Shown: positions 43,519-52,945, counted from the first letter of the stretch. The stretch: DNA of 64,000 bases from Allobosea sp. WAO (GCF_001509835.1 NZ_JXTJ01000010.1:62001-126000), one strand, 5' to 3'. Made by a program: numbers and translations. The notes: generated by a model not told the origin, from the sequence alone.

Positions 43519-43797
43519 CAGCATGGCCTTTCGCAGTGGCGGCGGGTCAGTCGGTTTCGATTCAGAGCAGGTTCCGGGGATTGTCGGCAGGGAGCGGCGG
43601 CCGCAGCCCGTCCTTGCCGTGCCAGTCGTGGGGCGGATGGCTGGGACAGGGCTGCAGCGGCCATGTTGGCACGCGATCGGCGCGCGGCGGAAGTACCATG
43701 AATCGGTATGGCCGGGCGCTGAGCCTTGTCTTCCTTCCGCAGGATGCGGGCGGTCGCGAGGCGTGACCGGGCCGGAGGACCGGCCCGGCCGGATCGC

Positions 43798-45516
43798 TCA
43801 GTGGCTGGCTAGAGCTTCCAGCAGCGCGGCGGTGTCGAGCAGGCCGCGGCGGCGCGCGGCTTCGGCCGGCGTCAACCCGGCGTCGTTGCGGGCCTGCCGA
43901 TCGGCGCCGGCCGCCAGCAGGAATTCGGCGAGGTCGGCGGCGCTGGCATCGTCATCCGGCAGGCAGAACAGCGGCGGCTCGCCGGAACGGGTCGGTGCAT
44001 TGGCAATCGCGGGATCGTCGGCGAGCAGCGTCTCAAGCCGTTCGCTCTCGCCAGCGCGGCAGAGCGCGCCGATGTCGCGACTATGCGCGGCGAGAAGTGC
44101 CTGCGCGGCCTGCGCTCCCTGGTGATGGGCCCAGCCGAGCGGGGTCGCGCCATAGCGGCGCTCCACCGGGTCGATCTCGGCGCCGGCCTCGGTCAGCAGC
44201 GTGACGATCGCCGCTGCATCGGCACTGGCCGCCTCGTGCAGCGCTCGCACGCCGTCACGGCTTTCGGCATCCGGGGACACGCCGAGCCGCAGCGCCAGCG
44301 CCGCGATTTCGGGGCGGTGCTGCCGGATCGCGACCTGCAGCGGGCCGGGATCGCGGTGAAACTCCGGATGCGCCTGCAGCAGCCGGGTCGCCTCGGCCTC
44401 GTCGGTGCGGGCGACGGCGGCGATGAAGGCCTCGCGCTCGCTGAGCTCGACCGGAGCGGCGCCGTGCTCGCGCAGCAGCGCGACGAGGTCCTCGCGTCCG
44501 TCCAGTAGCGCCTGCCTGACCAGGCTTTGCTTCGAATGCGCGTTGACCGCGTCGGCGCGGGCGCCATGGGCGAGGAGCCAGGCGGCGCGCTTCGGCTGGC
44601 GCGGTACGGCGTTGCCGAGCAGGTAGTCCAGCGGCGGTGCCGGCAGTTCGCGGATCGGCTCGCGCCAGCGCCCCTGCTGACCGCGCTTGGCCGTCTCCTC
44701 CCAGAACAGCTCCAGCCACAGCGTCTCGTCGGCGCCGAGCGAGCTGTTGTAGAGTGCCTGCCCGTCGAGCGGATCGGCGCCATGGGTGATCAGCAGCCGG
44801 GCCAGCGCCTCGGCCTGTGGATGCGCCGGCTGACCGTTCTCGCCGCCACCGACGGCACCGGTCAAGGCGGTGAAGTGGTTGCTGCCATCGCTCCAGAAGC
44901 CGTTGGCGGCGGCACCATGAGCGAGGAGGAGCTCTGCGATCCCCAGCGCATTGGCAGATGGCGCGTGGTCCGGCAGCCGCGTGAAGGCGAGGCGGAGCAG
45001 CGGCGCCCAGCCGTCGAACTCGCTAGGGCGGGTCGCGAGCGCGGGATCGCTGGCGAGGAAGGCGCCGACCGCGTCGAGGTCATGGGCCGCGACGGCGGTG
45101 TGGATGCTGTCGCGGGCGATCTCGGGATGGCGTTCGAGCAGGCGCAGGGCAAGGGCGCCGCGGGCAGGGCGGTCGGCCTCGTAGCCGCCCCATTCCTGCG
45201 TGCCGGGCCTGACGCCATAGCGCAGCGCCGACTTTTCCAGGAAGAGCGCGATGAGGGCGGCCTGGCCGCGGCTCGCGATCTCGCGGGCGGCGAGCTCCTG
45301 CTTCAGGGTCGCCCAGCTGGCGAAGCCGTATTCGCGGGCGAGCGCATGCTGGACCTCGCGCAGCTTCGGCGGGCCGGCGGGGTTCTGGATCTGGGCACGG
45401 AAGCGGGCGAGCGCGGCGGCGTCGCCGGTCTCGATCTCCTTCAGCCAGCGCTTGGCCTGGCGGCGGATCGTTTCGAGGTTCGAGCGGGCGGTGAGTTCGC
45501 GGATGTGCGAAGACAT
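43798..45516 (-). CDS. ankyrin-repeat protein
   Basis: A 572-aa cytoplasmic protein with no signal peptide. The N-terminal ~80 residues include RQAKRWLKEIETGDAAALAR and LREVQHALAREYGFASWATLK, a preface seen on some bacterial ankyrin proteins. The rest is ankyrin repeats, for example GVRALHEAASADAAAIVTLL, GATPLGWAHHQGAQAAQALL and DAGLTPAEAARRRGLLDTAAL. It is presumably a protein-interaction scaffold with unknown partner. Bacterial ankyrin proteins can also be toxin or effector related, but nothing here shows that. Confidence 0.87.
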   Translation of the reverse strand: MSSHIRELTARSNLETIRRQAKRWLKEIETGDAAALARFRAQIQNPAGPPKLREVQHALAREYGFASWATLKQELAAREIASRGQAALIALFLEKSALRYGVRPGTQEWGGYEADRPARGALALRLLERHPEIARDSIHTAVAAHDLDAVGAFLASDPALATRPSEFDGWAPLLRLAFTRLPDHAPSANALGIAELLLAHGAAANGFWSDGSNHFTALTGAVGGGENGQPAHPQAEALARLLITHGADPLDGQALYNSSLGADETLWLELFWEETAKRGQQGRWREPIRELPAPPLDYLLGNAVPRQPKRAAWLLAHGARADAVNAHSKQSLVRQALLDGREDLVALLREHGAAPVELSEREAFIAAVARTDEAEATRLLQAHPEFHRDPGPLQVAIRQHRPEIAALALRLGVSPDAESRDGVRALHEAASADAAAIVTLLTEAGAEIDPVERRYGATPLGWAHHQGAQAAQALLAAHSRDIGALCRAGESERLETLLADDPAIANAPTRSGEPPLFCLPDDDASAADLAEFLLAAGADRQARNDAGLTPAEAARRRGLLDTAALLEALASH

Positions 45517-45696
45517 GGTTCTTCCTTCCGGAAAGAGCCTGATGTCCGCTTCACAGGCCGGAAGAAAGCGATGGTGAGATACGCTCTAGCCGATTGGGTG
45601 GGAGCAGGCTCCCTTGCCGCGGACAGGTGGCGCCCCAAGCGCTCTGCCGCGATGAGAAGCGCAAGGCCGTGGTGAAGTCAACCGAGCCCCGCGCGC

Positions 45697-46122
45697 TCAG
45701 ACACCGAGCAAGGCGCGCCGCTCCGCCGCCGACGGCGAGCCGAAGATGCGGGCCCGCCCGGGCTGCCGGAGCACGCCGACGGCCCGCGTGCCGCCGGGCG
45801 CGAACAGCACCTCGAAGCGGTTGTCGCCGCAGTCATGGCGCTTGCAGGTATCGGCCCGCTCATAGCTGCGCCCGGCGATCCAGACCTCGCGGCTCGGCCC
45901 GCCGGGGCCGGAGAGCCGGTCGGCCCGGAGCCAGCGTTCGCGCGGCCCGGGACTGCCGATCATCCGCGACCAGGCCCGCCGATAGACAGGATCCTTGAGG
46001 ATATCGAAGAGATAGCGGCCTTCGGTCGCCTGCGGGGCCGCGGCCTGTGCGCCGTCGACGAACAGGAAGGCGAGGACGAGGAGCCCGGCTGCGCGGCGCA
46101 GGAACCAGCTGGCTGGGATCAT
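45697..46122 (-). CDS. ivy: Ivy-family C-type lysozyme inhibitor
   Basis: A ~141-aa exported protein. After a signal (WFLRRAAGLLVLAFLFVDGAQA) comes YLFDILKDPVYRRAWSRMI, and the diagnostic inhibitory loop CKRHDCGDNRFEVLF, matching the CKPHDC loop of E. coli Ivy, whose His plugs the lysozyme active site. It should protect peptidoglycan from C-type lysozyme or lytic transglycosylases in the periplasm. I prefer the ATG ending at 46122, which has GAGG 9 nt upstream; 46128 and a much longer frame to 46230 are alternatives. Confidence 0.85.
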   Translation of the reverse strand: MIPASWFLRRAAGLLVLAFLFVDGAQAAAPQATEGRYLFDILKDPVYRRAWSRMIGSPGPRERWLRADRLSGPGGPSREVWIAGRSYERADTCKRHDCGDNRFEVLFAPGGTRAVGVLRQPGRARIFGSPSAAERRALLGV

Positions 46123-46204
46123 CGGCATCGACCTCGGCAGTACATGTTTCGCCCCTCGCACCATCCGGCGCGAGGGGGCAGTTTCAATCAGCACGTCAAG
46201 AGTG

Positions 46205-47395
46205 TCACTTGGCCCGCTTGGCGCCGACAAGCTCGTCCCATTTGCGGAAGGCGACGACCATCTTGTCGGGCTTCAGCGGCAGTTCGATCGGGTTGTTGGC
46301 GATCAGGTCGGCATATTCCGGCCGGCCGAACTCGGCGATGACCTTCTGGCTCGCCTCCGGCGCCAGCGAGAGCGGCACATTCTTCACCGCCGGGCCGGGG
46401 TAGAGATAGCCCTCGTCATAGGAATAGGCCTGCATCTTCGGCGTCAGCACATGCGCCATGATGTCGAGGACGACGGCGAGGCGATCGTTCGGGACGCCCT
46501 TGGGCACGCACATGAAGAAGGCGTCAGAGACCCAGTGGAAGCCCTTCAGCGTCTGGATCTTGGCTTCCTTCGGCACGATCCCGAGCGCGCGCGGATTGAT
46601 GTCCCAGCCGGTGGTCGAGATGATGATGTCGCGCGAGCCGTCGCCGAACTCCTTCATCGTCGCGCCGGTGCCGGCCGGATAGTACTCGATGTACTGGCCG
46701 AGCTCCTGGAGATAGGCCCAGGTCTTGTCCCAGCCATTGACCGGGTCCTGCGGATCCTTGTCGCCGAGGATATAGGGCAAGCCCATCATGAAGGTGCGGC
46801 CCGGGCCGGAATTGGTCGGGCGGGCATACATGAACTTGTTCGGGTTGGCCTTGGCCCAGGCGAGCAGCTCCTCGGCCGTGGTCGGCACGTTCTTGACCCG
46901 GTCGGGCATGTATTCGAGCAGCGGGCCGGACGGGTAGTAGTTGACGACGACGCCGAAGCCATCGCCCTGCGCCTTGTGCAGGTTGAGCGCCGCCGGCTCG
47001 TAATTGGCCTCGATGTTCGGGAACTTGTCGGAGAAATCGGGCAGGATCTTCTGCCAGAGCTTCTGCTCGAGGCCGGCGGCGAGACCGTCACTGCCGGTCA
47101 GGATCAGGTCGAGATCGACCTTGCCCGCATCCTGCTGCGCCTTGAGTTTGCTGGCGAGCTCGGGCGCCGGGGCCTTCACGAAGGCGATGCGCGAGACCAG
47201 CTTGGGATTGGCGGTGCGGTAATCCTCGAACGCCCTCTGCATCAGGGCGAGCGCACCGCCGACATCCATGATGCTGATCACGACCGGGCTGGTCGGCAGC
47301 GGCGGCGAGGCCGCGAAGGCCGGGCCGCCGGCAGCGACAGCCGCGAGACCGCCGAGCACCGTGCGGCGGCTGATGGCATTGAAATCGTCGGTCAT
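46205..47395 (-). CDS. extracellular solute-binding protein (ABC, family 1/PotD-like)
   Basis: A 396-aa periplasmic binding protein with a twin-arginine-type signal (ISRRTVLGGLAAVAAGGPAFA). The fold suits iron/polyamine/sugar-type binding proteins (VVISIMDVGGALALMQRAFE, FGVVVNYYPSGPLLEYMP, TAEELLAWAKANPNKFMYA). No permease or ATPase gene is adjacent. It follows the NagA-like gene by 49 bp on the same strand, so it may feed an amino-sugar pathway through a transporter encoded elsewhere. Confidence 0.85.
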   Translation of the reverse strand: MTDDFNAISRRTVLGGLAAVAAGGPAFAASPPLPTSPVVISIMDVGGALALMQRAFEDYRTANPKLVSRIAFVKAPAPELASKLKAQQDAGKVDLDLILTGSDGLAAGLEQKLWQKILPDFSDKFPNIEANYEPAALNLHKAQGDGFGVVVNYYPSGPLLEYMPDRVKNVPTTAEELLAWAKANPNKFMYARPTNSGPGRTFMMGLPYILGDKDPQDPVNGWDKTWAYLQELGQYIEYYPAGTGATMKEFGDGSRDIIISTTGWDINPRALGIVPKEAKIQTLKGFHWVSDAFFMCVPKGVPNDRLAVVLDIMAHVLTPKMQAYSYDEGYLYPGPAVKNVPLSLAPEASQKVIAEFGRPEYADLIANNPIELPLKPDKMVVAFRKWDELVGAKRAK

Positions 47396-47444
47396 CGCGT
47401 TCCCCTGTTATTGGCTCGACGTCTTGCTATGGCGTCGCGGCAGC

Positions 47445-48473
47445 TTAGTGCCGGCGTTCGTAGCGGCGCTCGACAGTTCCGATGCGGACCCGCTCGACGA
47501 AGAGACCATCCGACCACTCAACCGCGCCTTCGGCAAGGGCGAGGCCATGCGCGTCGAGCGCGGGCCGGATTGCAGCGAGCGGATGGCGCGAGGCCATGGC
47601 GAGGGCCTCGTCGGCGGTGGCGATGCCCCAGGCGACGAGATTGCGTACCGCCTGGTCGAGGCAGAGTGCCGAGCCGGCGAGCAGGCCTTCGCCCTGGCGG
47701 ACCGAGCCGTCTTCCGTGAGGTCGACCGCCATGCCGGCGAAGTGATAGCGGCCAACGGGCGCGGCGGCGGCGACCACCGCATCGGTGACCAGGATCGAAC
47801 GTTCGAAGCCCTTGGCCCGGATCAGCGCCTTCAATGCCTTTGGATGGAGATGGATGCCGTCGGCGATGAAGCCGGCCATCAACCGGTCCTCGGCGAGCTG
47901 GGCGAAGACCGGGTTGGCGAGCTTGTGCAGGGTCTGCGGCAGGCCGTTGCCGAGATGGGTCGAGAGGCTGAGCCCGGCATCGGCGGCCGCAGCGACCACC
48001 TCGAAATCGGCCGCCGAATGGCCGATGGCGACGATCTTGCCGGCCTGCGCCAGCGCCTTGGTCAAGGCAAGGGCGCCTTCGCGCTCGGGAGCGAGGGTCA
48101 CCATCAGGATCGGCCGGGAGAGATCGCGCTCCAGCCCCGCGACGAGGTCGAGCTTCGCCGCGGTCATCGCGTCAGGCGGATGGCAGCCATGATAGCCTGG
48201 CGCCGGATTGAGGAACGGGCCTTCGAGATGGTAGCCCGGGCACATCAGCTTGCCGAGCCGGCTTTGCGAAACCGCTGCATCGAGCGCCCGGAAACGCTCC
48301 TGCAATTCGTGCGGATGGGCGGTAATCAGGGTCGGCAGGCAGGCGGTGACGCCGGTCGCCAGCATCGCCTCCAGCGCCCGGTCGAGATCGGCGGCGGTGA
48401 TCGCGGCGTCGTTGAAGTCGACGCCGCCGAAGCCGTTGACCTGAAGGTCGACGAGGCCGGGCGAGACTGGCAT
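47445..48473 (-). CDS. nagA: N-acetylglucosamine-6-phosphate deacetylase-like protein, short N-terminus
   Basis: A 342-aa amidohydrolase-superfamily protein. NagA motifs are clear: PGLVDLQVNGFGGVDF, metal-binding HLEGPF, GHSAAD, STHLGNGL, ADGIHLHP and the catalytic Asp in LVTDAV. It begins right at the PGLVDLQ strand (MPVSPGL), so the ~45-residue N-terminal beta-sandwich of typical NagA (~380 aa) is missing. Only 7 bp separate it from the NagB-like stop, leaving no room for it. Either the domain was lost or this is a shorter subfamily. It would release acetate from GlcNAc-6-P or an analogue. Confidence 0.85.
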   Translation of the reverse strand: MPVSPGLVDLQVNGFGGVDFNDAAITAADLDRALEAMLATGVTACLPTLITAHPHELQERFRALDAAVSQSRLGKLMCPGYHLEGPFLNPAPGYHGCHPPDAMTAAKLDLVAGLERDLSRPILMVTLAPEREGALALTKALAQAGKIVAIGHSAADFEVVAAAADAGLSLSTHLGNGLPQTLHKLANPVFAQLAEDRLMAGFIADGIHLHPKALKALIRAKGFERSILVTDAVVAAAAPVGRYHFAGMAVDLTEDGSVRQGEGLLAGSALCLDQAVRNLVAWGIATADEALAMASRHPLAAIRPALDAHGLALAEGAVEWSDGLFVERVRIGTVERRYERRH

Positions 48474-48480
48474 CGCTGCC

Positions 48481-49224
48481 TCAGCCCTGCTTCAGCAAGG
48501 ACGCGGCCGGCGGATCGATGAACATCACCGTATTGGGATGCTCGCGCAGGATCGAGGCCGGGTATTGCGGCGAGATCTCGCCTTCGAGCGCGTGCTGAAC
48601 CGCCTTGGCCTTGCGGGTGTCCGAGACCGACAGGATGATCAGCTCGCTCTTCAGGATCTGGCGCACGCTCATCGAGATGGCGCGTTCCGGCACGGCGGCA
48701 AAGCTCTCGAACCAGCCCTCGCCGAACTGCTGGTTGCGACAGGCTTCGTCGAGCGTGACGACGATATAGGGCTCTTTCGTCTCGAAATCGGCCGGCGGAT
48801 CGTTGAAGGCGAGATGGCAGTTCTCGCCGATGCCGGCGAAGCAGAGATCGATCCGCCGGCCTGCGATCAAGGCGTTGAGACGCTGCGTCTCGGCCTTTGC
48901 GTCACCCTCGCCATTGACCGGGACGAACGTCACCTTGCCGCCGAGCGGCGCGACGAAACGCTCCTGCAGATAGCGCCGGAAGCTCGCCGGATGCGATACG
49001 GGCAGGCCGACATATTCGTCGAGATGGAAGGCGGTGACCTTCGACCAGTCGATGCCTTCGGCGACGACGAGGTGCTGCAGCATCTCGAACTGGCTGGCGC
49101 CGGTCGCGACGATGATGTTCGCCTCGCCATGGCGGGCGATGGCGGCGCGGAGCGTCTCGGCGCCGAGCGCCGCAGCCTGCCGGCCGAGCTCCTGCTTGTC
49201 GGCGAGAATGCGGATGTCGATCAT
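48481..49224 (-). CDS. nagB: glucosamine-6-phosphate deaminase-like protein
   Basis: A 247-aa NagB/6-phosphogluconolactonase-superfamily protein. It retains [10 protein letters not shown] with Asp69 and the phosphate-binding ATGASQ. The catalytic segment reads [14 protein letters not shown] where classical NagB has GVGxDGHIAFNEP. His137 is conserved, but the catalytic Asp is Asn135, the following Gly is Cys136 and the Glu is Asp142. The EN.H..ND pattern occurs in a related deaminase/isomerase subgroup. The classical reaction converts glucosamine-6-P to fructose-6-P and ammonia; substrate may differ here. First gene of the NagB-NagA-binding-protein unit. Confidence 0.82.
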   Translation of the reverse strand: MIDIRILADKQELGRQAAALGAETLRAAIARHGEANIIVATGASQFEMLQHLVVAEGIDWSKVTAFHLDEYVGLPVSHPASFRRYLQERFVAPLGGKVTFVPVNGEGDAKAETQRLNALIAGRRIDLCFAGIGENCHLAFNDPPADFETKEPYIVVTLDEACRNQQFGEGWFESFAAVPERAISMSVRQILKSELIILSVSDTRKAKAVQHALEGEISPQYPASILREHPNTVMFIDPPAASLLKQG

Positions 49225-49379
49225 GCGGCCTGCCCTCGAAGCTCGGCGCAGCGCGCGCCACGAATTGCGGATCGAGGTCTAGCACAGGCGGGGACGAAGG
49301 CATCGGGCAAGATGTCGGGGGCGGTCCCATCTGCCGGCATGGCGGCGCGGGTTCGTGAGTGGCGCGGAGAGGCCTGTCG

Positions 49380-50624
49380 CTAGCCTTCCCCTGGCGTAAG
49401 CCGCTGCAATTGCCGCTCGAGGAAGCGGCGCTCGGCCGGTTGCCGGGTGAGGTCGAGGGCGCGCCGGTAGGAGGCTGCGGCGGCCTCGTCCTGGCCGAGC
49501 CGTCGGTGCAGGTCGGCCAGCGCCGCATGGGCGAGGGGATAGCCGTCGAGGGCGCCGTCGAGAAGAGCGGCTTCGACCGCGACGAGCCCCGCCTGTGCTC
49601 CATCGCGCTGGCTGATTGCGGCGGCGCGGTTGAGGGCGCCGACCGGGGAGGGATCGAGCCGCAGGAGCAGGTCGTAGAGACCGACGATCCGGTTCCAGTC
49701 CGTGCCGGCGACGCTTTCAGCTTCCGCATGCGTCGCGGCGATCGCCGCCTGCAGCAGATAAGGGCCGAGGCGGCGCTGCGCGAAGCCCTGCTCGATCAGG
49801 CTGGTGGCTTCGGCGATCGCCGCGCGGTCCCAGAGCGAGCGGTCCTGATCCTCGAGCAGGATGAGGTCGCCGGCGTCGTCGGTCCGCGCTGTGCGGCGCG
49901 ATTCGTGCAGTAGCATCAGCGCCAGCAGGCCCATGGCTTCGGCGTCGGGCAGCAGGGCCGTGAGCAGGCGGCCGAGCCTGATCGCCTCGGCGCAGAGATC
50001 CTGCCGAGTCAGCTGCGGGCCGGCTGTGGCGGAATAGCCTTCGTTGAAAACGAGGTAGACGACCCGCAGCACGCTTTGCAGGCGGGAAGGCAATTCGGTG
50101 CGCCCGGGCACTTCATAGGGCAGGGCCTCGTCGCGGATCCTCGCTTTGGCCCGGACGATGCGTTGGCCGATTATCGGCGGGCGGGTGAGATAAGCGCGGG
50201 CGATCTCCTCCGTCGTCAGGCCTGCGACCTCGCGCAGGGTGAGGGCGATCTGCGCGTCCGGCGGTAGCGCCGGATGGCAGCAGGTGAAGATCAGCCGCAA
50301 CTCGTCGTCCTGGATCTCCTCGGGCAGGGCGGGTTCGATGGCGGGGTCGGCCAACGCCGCGAGCTCTGTGGTCGCTGCCGCCAGCCGGGCTTGGCGGCGC
50401 CAGCGATCGATCGTTCGGAAGCGGCCGGCCGAGACCAGCCAGGCATAGGGATTGGCCGGCACGCCCTCGCGTGGCCAGCGCTCGGTGGCGGCGGCAAAGG
50501 CTTCTTGAAGCGCCTCCTCCGCTGCTTCGAAGCCGCCGAGCAGGCGGATCAGCGTCGCGAGCACGCGCCGCCGCTCGCCGCGATAGGCGGCCTCGACTGC
50601 GGCGCGTGCCTCGGACGTGCTCAC
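49380..50624 (-). CDS. ECF-type RNA polymerase sigma factor with C-terminal TPR-like region (ECF42 type)
   Basis: A 414-aa sigma factor. Region 2 includes FEAAEEALQEAFAAATERWP and NPYAWLVSAGRFRTIDRWRR. Region 4 includes ALTLREVAGLTTEEIARAYL. A long C-terminal extension follows (FNEGYSATAGPQLTRQDL ... PSPVGALNRAAAISQRDG ... ALADLHRRLGQDEAAAASYRRAL), TPR-like and typical of the ECF42 group. No anti-sigma gene is present. Its start overlaps the stop of a YCII/DGPF protein gene by 4 bp, the standard ECF42 partner. Confidence 0.92.
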   Translation of the reverse strand: MSTSEARAAVEAAYRGERRRVLATLIRLLGGFEAAEEALQEAFAAATERWPREGVPANPYAWLVSAGRFRTIDRWRRQARLAAATTELAALADPAIEPALPEEIQDDELRLIFTCCHPALPPDAQIALTLREVAGLTTEEIARAYLTRPPIIGQRIVRAKARIRDEALPYEVPGRTELPSRLQSVLRVVYLVFNEGYSATAGPQLTRQDLCAEAIRLGRLLTALLPDAEAMGLLALMLLHESRRTARTDDAGDLILLEDQDRSLWDRAAIAEATSLIEQGFAQRRLGPYLLQAAIAATHAEAESVAGTDWNRIVGLYDLLLRLDPSPVGALNRAAAISQRDGAQAGLVAVEAALLDGALDGYPLAHAALADLHRRLGQDEAAAASYRRALDLTRQPAERRFLERQLQRLTPGEG

Positions 50625-50986
50625 AGTCGTGGCGGCGGCGTGCTGAAGTCGACGACCGGGCGGACCTCGATCGAGCCGATGCGGGCGATCGGGTGGCCGG
50701 AGGCGACGCGAACGGCCTCGTTGAGGTCCGCCGCGTCGATCAGGACGATGCCGCCGAGCATTTCGCGGGTCTCCATGAACGGACCGTCGGTCGCCGACAT
50801 CTTGCCGTCGCGCATCTGCACGGTCATCGCCGTGTCCGGCATCTCAAGCGCCTCGCCGGCGACGAAATGGCCGGTCTCGGTCAGCTTGACGTCGTAGTTC
50901 GCGCATTCGGCGAGAACCGCATTGGCCTCGGCGCCGCCGCCGAACAGGGTCTTGGGATCGTAATAGATCAGGCAAGCGTAACGCAT
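50621..50986 (-). CDS. YCII/DGPF-domain protein
   Basis: A 121-aa protein of the YCII-related family, with the name-giving motif ATDGPFMETREMLGG and an N-terminal MRYACLIYYDP. DGPF proteins are nearly always encoded with ECF42 sigma factors and are thought to modulate or be controlled by them. The start ending at 50986 has GAGGAG upstream on the minus strand. It is translationally coupled to the sigma gene. Confidence 0.9.
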   Translation of the reverse strand: MRYACLIYYDPKTLFGGGAEANAVLAECANYDVKLTETGHFVAGEALEMPDTAMTVQMRDGKMSATDGPFMETREMLGGIVLIDAADLNEAVRVASGHPIARIGSIEVRPVVDFSTPPPRL

Positions 50987-51145
50987 GGGGGAACTCCTCT
51001 CCTTGTGCATCGACGCAGCTTGTCGTTCGGCGGCGATCGATTTCGACAAGGGCCCGTTTCTTTTTACTGGCGTCGGCGGCGGGGTCACCTGGGCGGTTCC
51101 GAAAAGGACGCGCTGGAGCCGCATTCGCACCTGCATGAATCAAAG

Positions 51146-51167
51146 ATCGGATGTTAAACATCGGATG
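51146..51167. promoter_or_regulatory. GntR-type operator upstream of the tct operon
   Basis: GATGTTAAACATC (51150-51162) is a perfect dyad around a central A. It is embedded in a direct repeat of ATCGGATG (51146-51153 and 51160-51167). The spacing and TGTT-A-AACA core resemble sites of FCD-type GntR regulators. It lies ~75 bp upstream of the GntR gene, consistent with autoregulation and control of the downstream transporter. Confidence 0.5.
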
Positions 51168-51240
51168 AATGGTTGCGAGTGGCGCTCTGCTGTGCGAAGG
51201 AACTCGCACGAAGCCAACAAGGCGAAGTCAGGGAGGCGGA

Positions 51241-51966
51241 ATGCGGCGCGGCGCCAAGCCCGGCAAGATCGGTGCGATCGTCGCCCATCTCGGCGCGGCG
51301 ATCGTGCGTGGCGAGGTCGCCCCCGGCGAGGCGCTGCCGCCCGAGCACGAGCTCGAGACGCGCTACCAGGCCGGTCGGGGCGTTGTCCGCGAAGCTGTGA
51401 AGATGCTCGCGGCCAAGGGACTGGTCAGCGTCCGCCCGCGCCACGGCACCCATGTCCGCCCCGCCCATGACTGGTCGATGCTCGACCGCGACGTGCTCGG
51501 CTGGCTGCGCGGCGGCGACGGGCTCGGCCGGGAGATCCTGCTGGCGCTCGACGAGACGCGCGCCATCATCGAGCCGGCAGCGGCTGCCCTCGCCGCCGAG
51601 CGCGCGACGGCCGAAGACTGCGCCCGGATCGAGGCGGCTCTCGCTGCGATGGAGCACGGGCAGGACGATCCTGCCGCCGCGATCGCCGCCGACAAGGCCT
51701 TCCACCTTTCGATCATCGACGCGACCCACAATCCGATCCTGCGCAGCTTCCGCGGCGTGATCGACACGATCCTGAGCGCGCTCTTCGACATCACGGTCGG
51801 CGTCTTCGCCGGCAACCTCGCGAACCATGCCGCGGTGGCGCAGGCGATTTCCGCCCGCGATCCCGCAGGGGCGCGCCGGGCGATGGAAGAACTGCTCGGC
51901 TACACCCAGCACCACCTTCTCTCCGGCAGCCTGAAGCCGGCGCGAACCGAGAACGACAAACCCTAG
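51241..51966 (+). CDS. GntR-family (FCD subfamily) transcriptional regulator
   Basis: A 241-aa regulator. The winged helix (~10-75) contains GEALPPEHELETRYQAGRGV and GLVSVRPRHGTHVRP. The C-terminal all-helical FCD domain (~85-230) carries likely metal/ligand residues in LDETRAIIEPAA, DKAFHLSIIDATHN and GNLANHAAVAQAI. GGGAGGCGG sits directly before the ATG at 51241. It is followed after 10 bp by tctC, so it probably senses the transported acid and controls the operon. Confidence 0.9.
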   Translation: MRRGAKPGKIGAIVAHLGAAIVRGEVAPGEALPPEHELETRYQAGRGVVREAVKMLAAKGLVSVRPRHGTHVRPAHDWSMLDRDVLGWLRGGDGLGREILLALDETRAIIEPAAAALAAERATAEDCARIEAALAAMEHGQDDPAAAIAADKAFHLSIIDATHNPILRSFRGVIDTILSALFDITVGVFAGNLANHAAVAQAISARDPAGARRAMEELLGYTQHHLLSGSLKPARTENDKP

Positions 51967-51976
51967 GGAGAGCAAG

Positions 51977-52945
51977 ATGAAACTGAAGAGCCTGATGATG
52001 GCGGCCGCCTTCGCGGCCACGAGCTTCTCGGCGAGCGCGGCCTGGCCGGAGCGGCCGATCACCCTGGTCGTGCCCTGGGCCGCCGGCGGCGGCACGGACG
52101 CGGTCGCGCGCATCCTCGCCGCAGGGCTGGAGAAGGAACTCGGCAAGCCGGTCAACGTCGTCAACCGCACCGGCGGCGGCGGCGTCGTCGGCCATACCGA
52201 AATGGTCCACGCCAAGCCGGACGGCTACACGATTGGGCTCGCCACGGCCGAGGTCACGACCTTCTACTGGTCGAACACCGCGCCCTTCACCTATGAGAAG
52301 CTGACGCCGATCGCACTGGTGAACTTCGATTCCGCCGCCTTCAACGTCGCGGCGAACTCGCCCTGGGGCGATCTGCGCGCTGCGCTCGACGACATCAAGA
52401 AGCAGCCGGCAGGCAAGTACAAGCTCTCCGGCATGGCAGCGGGCGCCGCCTATCACCTCGCCTTCGCGGGCCTGCTCCAGCTCGAGGGTATCGATCCCAA
52501 GGCGGTCGTGGTCGTGCCGAGCCAGGGCGCGGCCCCGGGGTTCCAGGAGTTGGCCTCGGGCGGCGTGCAGATCGTCCCGTCCTCGCTGCCGGAAGGCAAG
52601 CCGATGTTCGATGCCGGGCGGGTCAAGTCGCTGGCGGTGATGTCGAAGGAGAAGATCGGCGCGTTCCCGGCAGTCCCGACGGTCAAGGACGCAATCGGCA
52701 AGGAGTATGAGGGCGGCACTTGGCGCGGCCTTGCGGCGCCGGCCGGCGTTCCGGCCGAGATCGTCGCCAAGCTGGTCGAGGTGGCCGACAAGGTCGCGAA
52801 TTCCGAGGAGTACAAGAAGTTCCTCGCCGAGCGCGGCTTCGGCCATGCCTATGCCAAGGGCCCGGCCTTCGGCGAGTTCCTGGCCACGCAGCACAAGAAC
52901 AACGGCGAGATCATGGGCGCGCTCGGCCTGCGCCTGCGCCAGTAG
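51977..52945 (+). CDS. tctC: tripartite tricarboxylate transporter substrate-binding protein
   Basis: A 322-aa periplasmic protein of the TctC/Bug family. A Sec signal (MKLKSLMMAAAFAATSFSASA) is followed by WPERPITLVVPWAAGGGTDA, the family's opening. The ligand region includes VNVVNRTGGGGVVGHTEM. AGGGAGAGCAAG precedes the ATG. Bug proteins bind citrate, other carboxylates, nicotinate and similar; the specific ligand is unknown. It forms a complete TTT system with TctB and TctA downstream. Confidence 0.93.
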   Translation: MKLKSLMMAAAFAATSFSASAAWPERPITLVVPWAAGGGTDAVARILAAGLEKELGKPVNVVNRTGGGGVVGHTEMVHAKPDGYTIGLATAEVTTFYWSNTAPFTYEKLTPIALVNFDSAAFNVAANSPWGDLRAALDDIKKQPAGKYKLSGMAAGAAYHLAFAGLLQLEGIDPKAVVVVPSQGAAPGFQELASGGVQIVPSSLPEGKPMFDAGRVKSLAVMSKEKIGAFPAVPTVKDAIGKEYEGGTWRGLAAPAGVPAEIVAKLVEVADKVANSEEYKKFLAERGFGHAYAKGPAFGEFLATQHKNNGEIMGALGLRLRQ

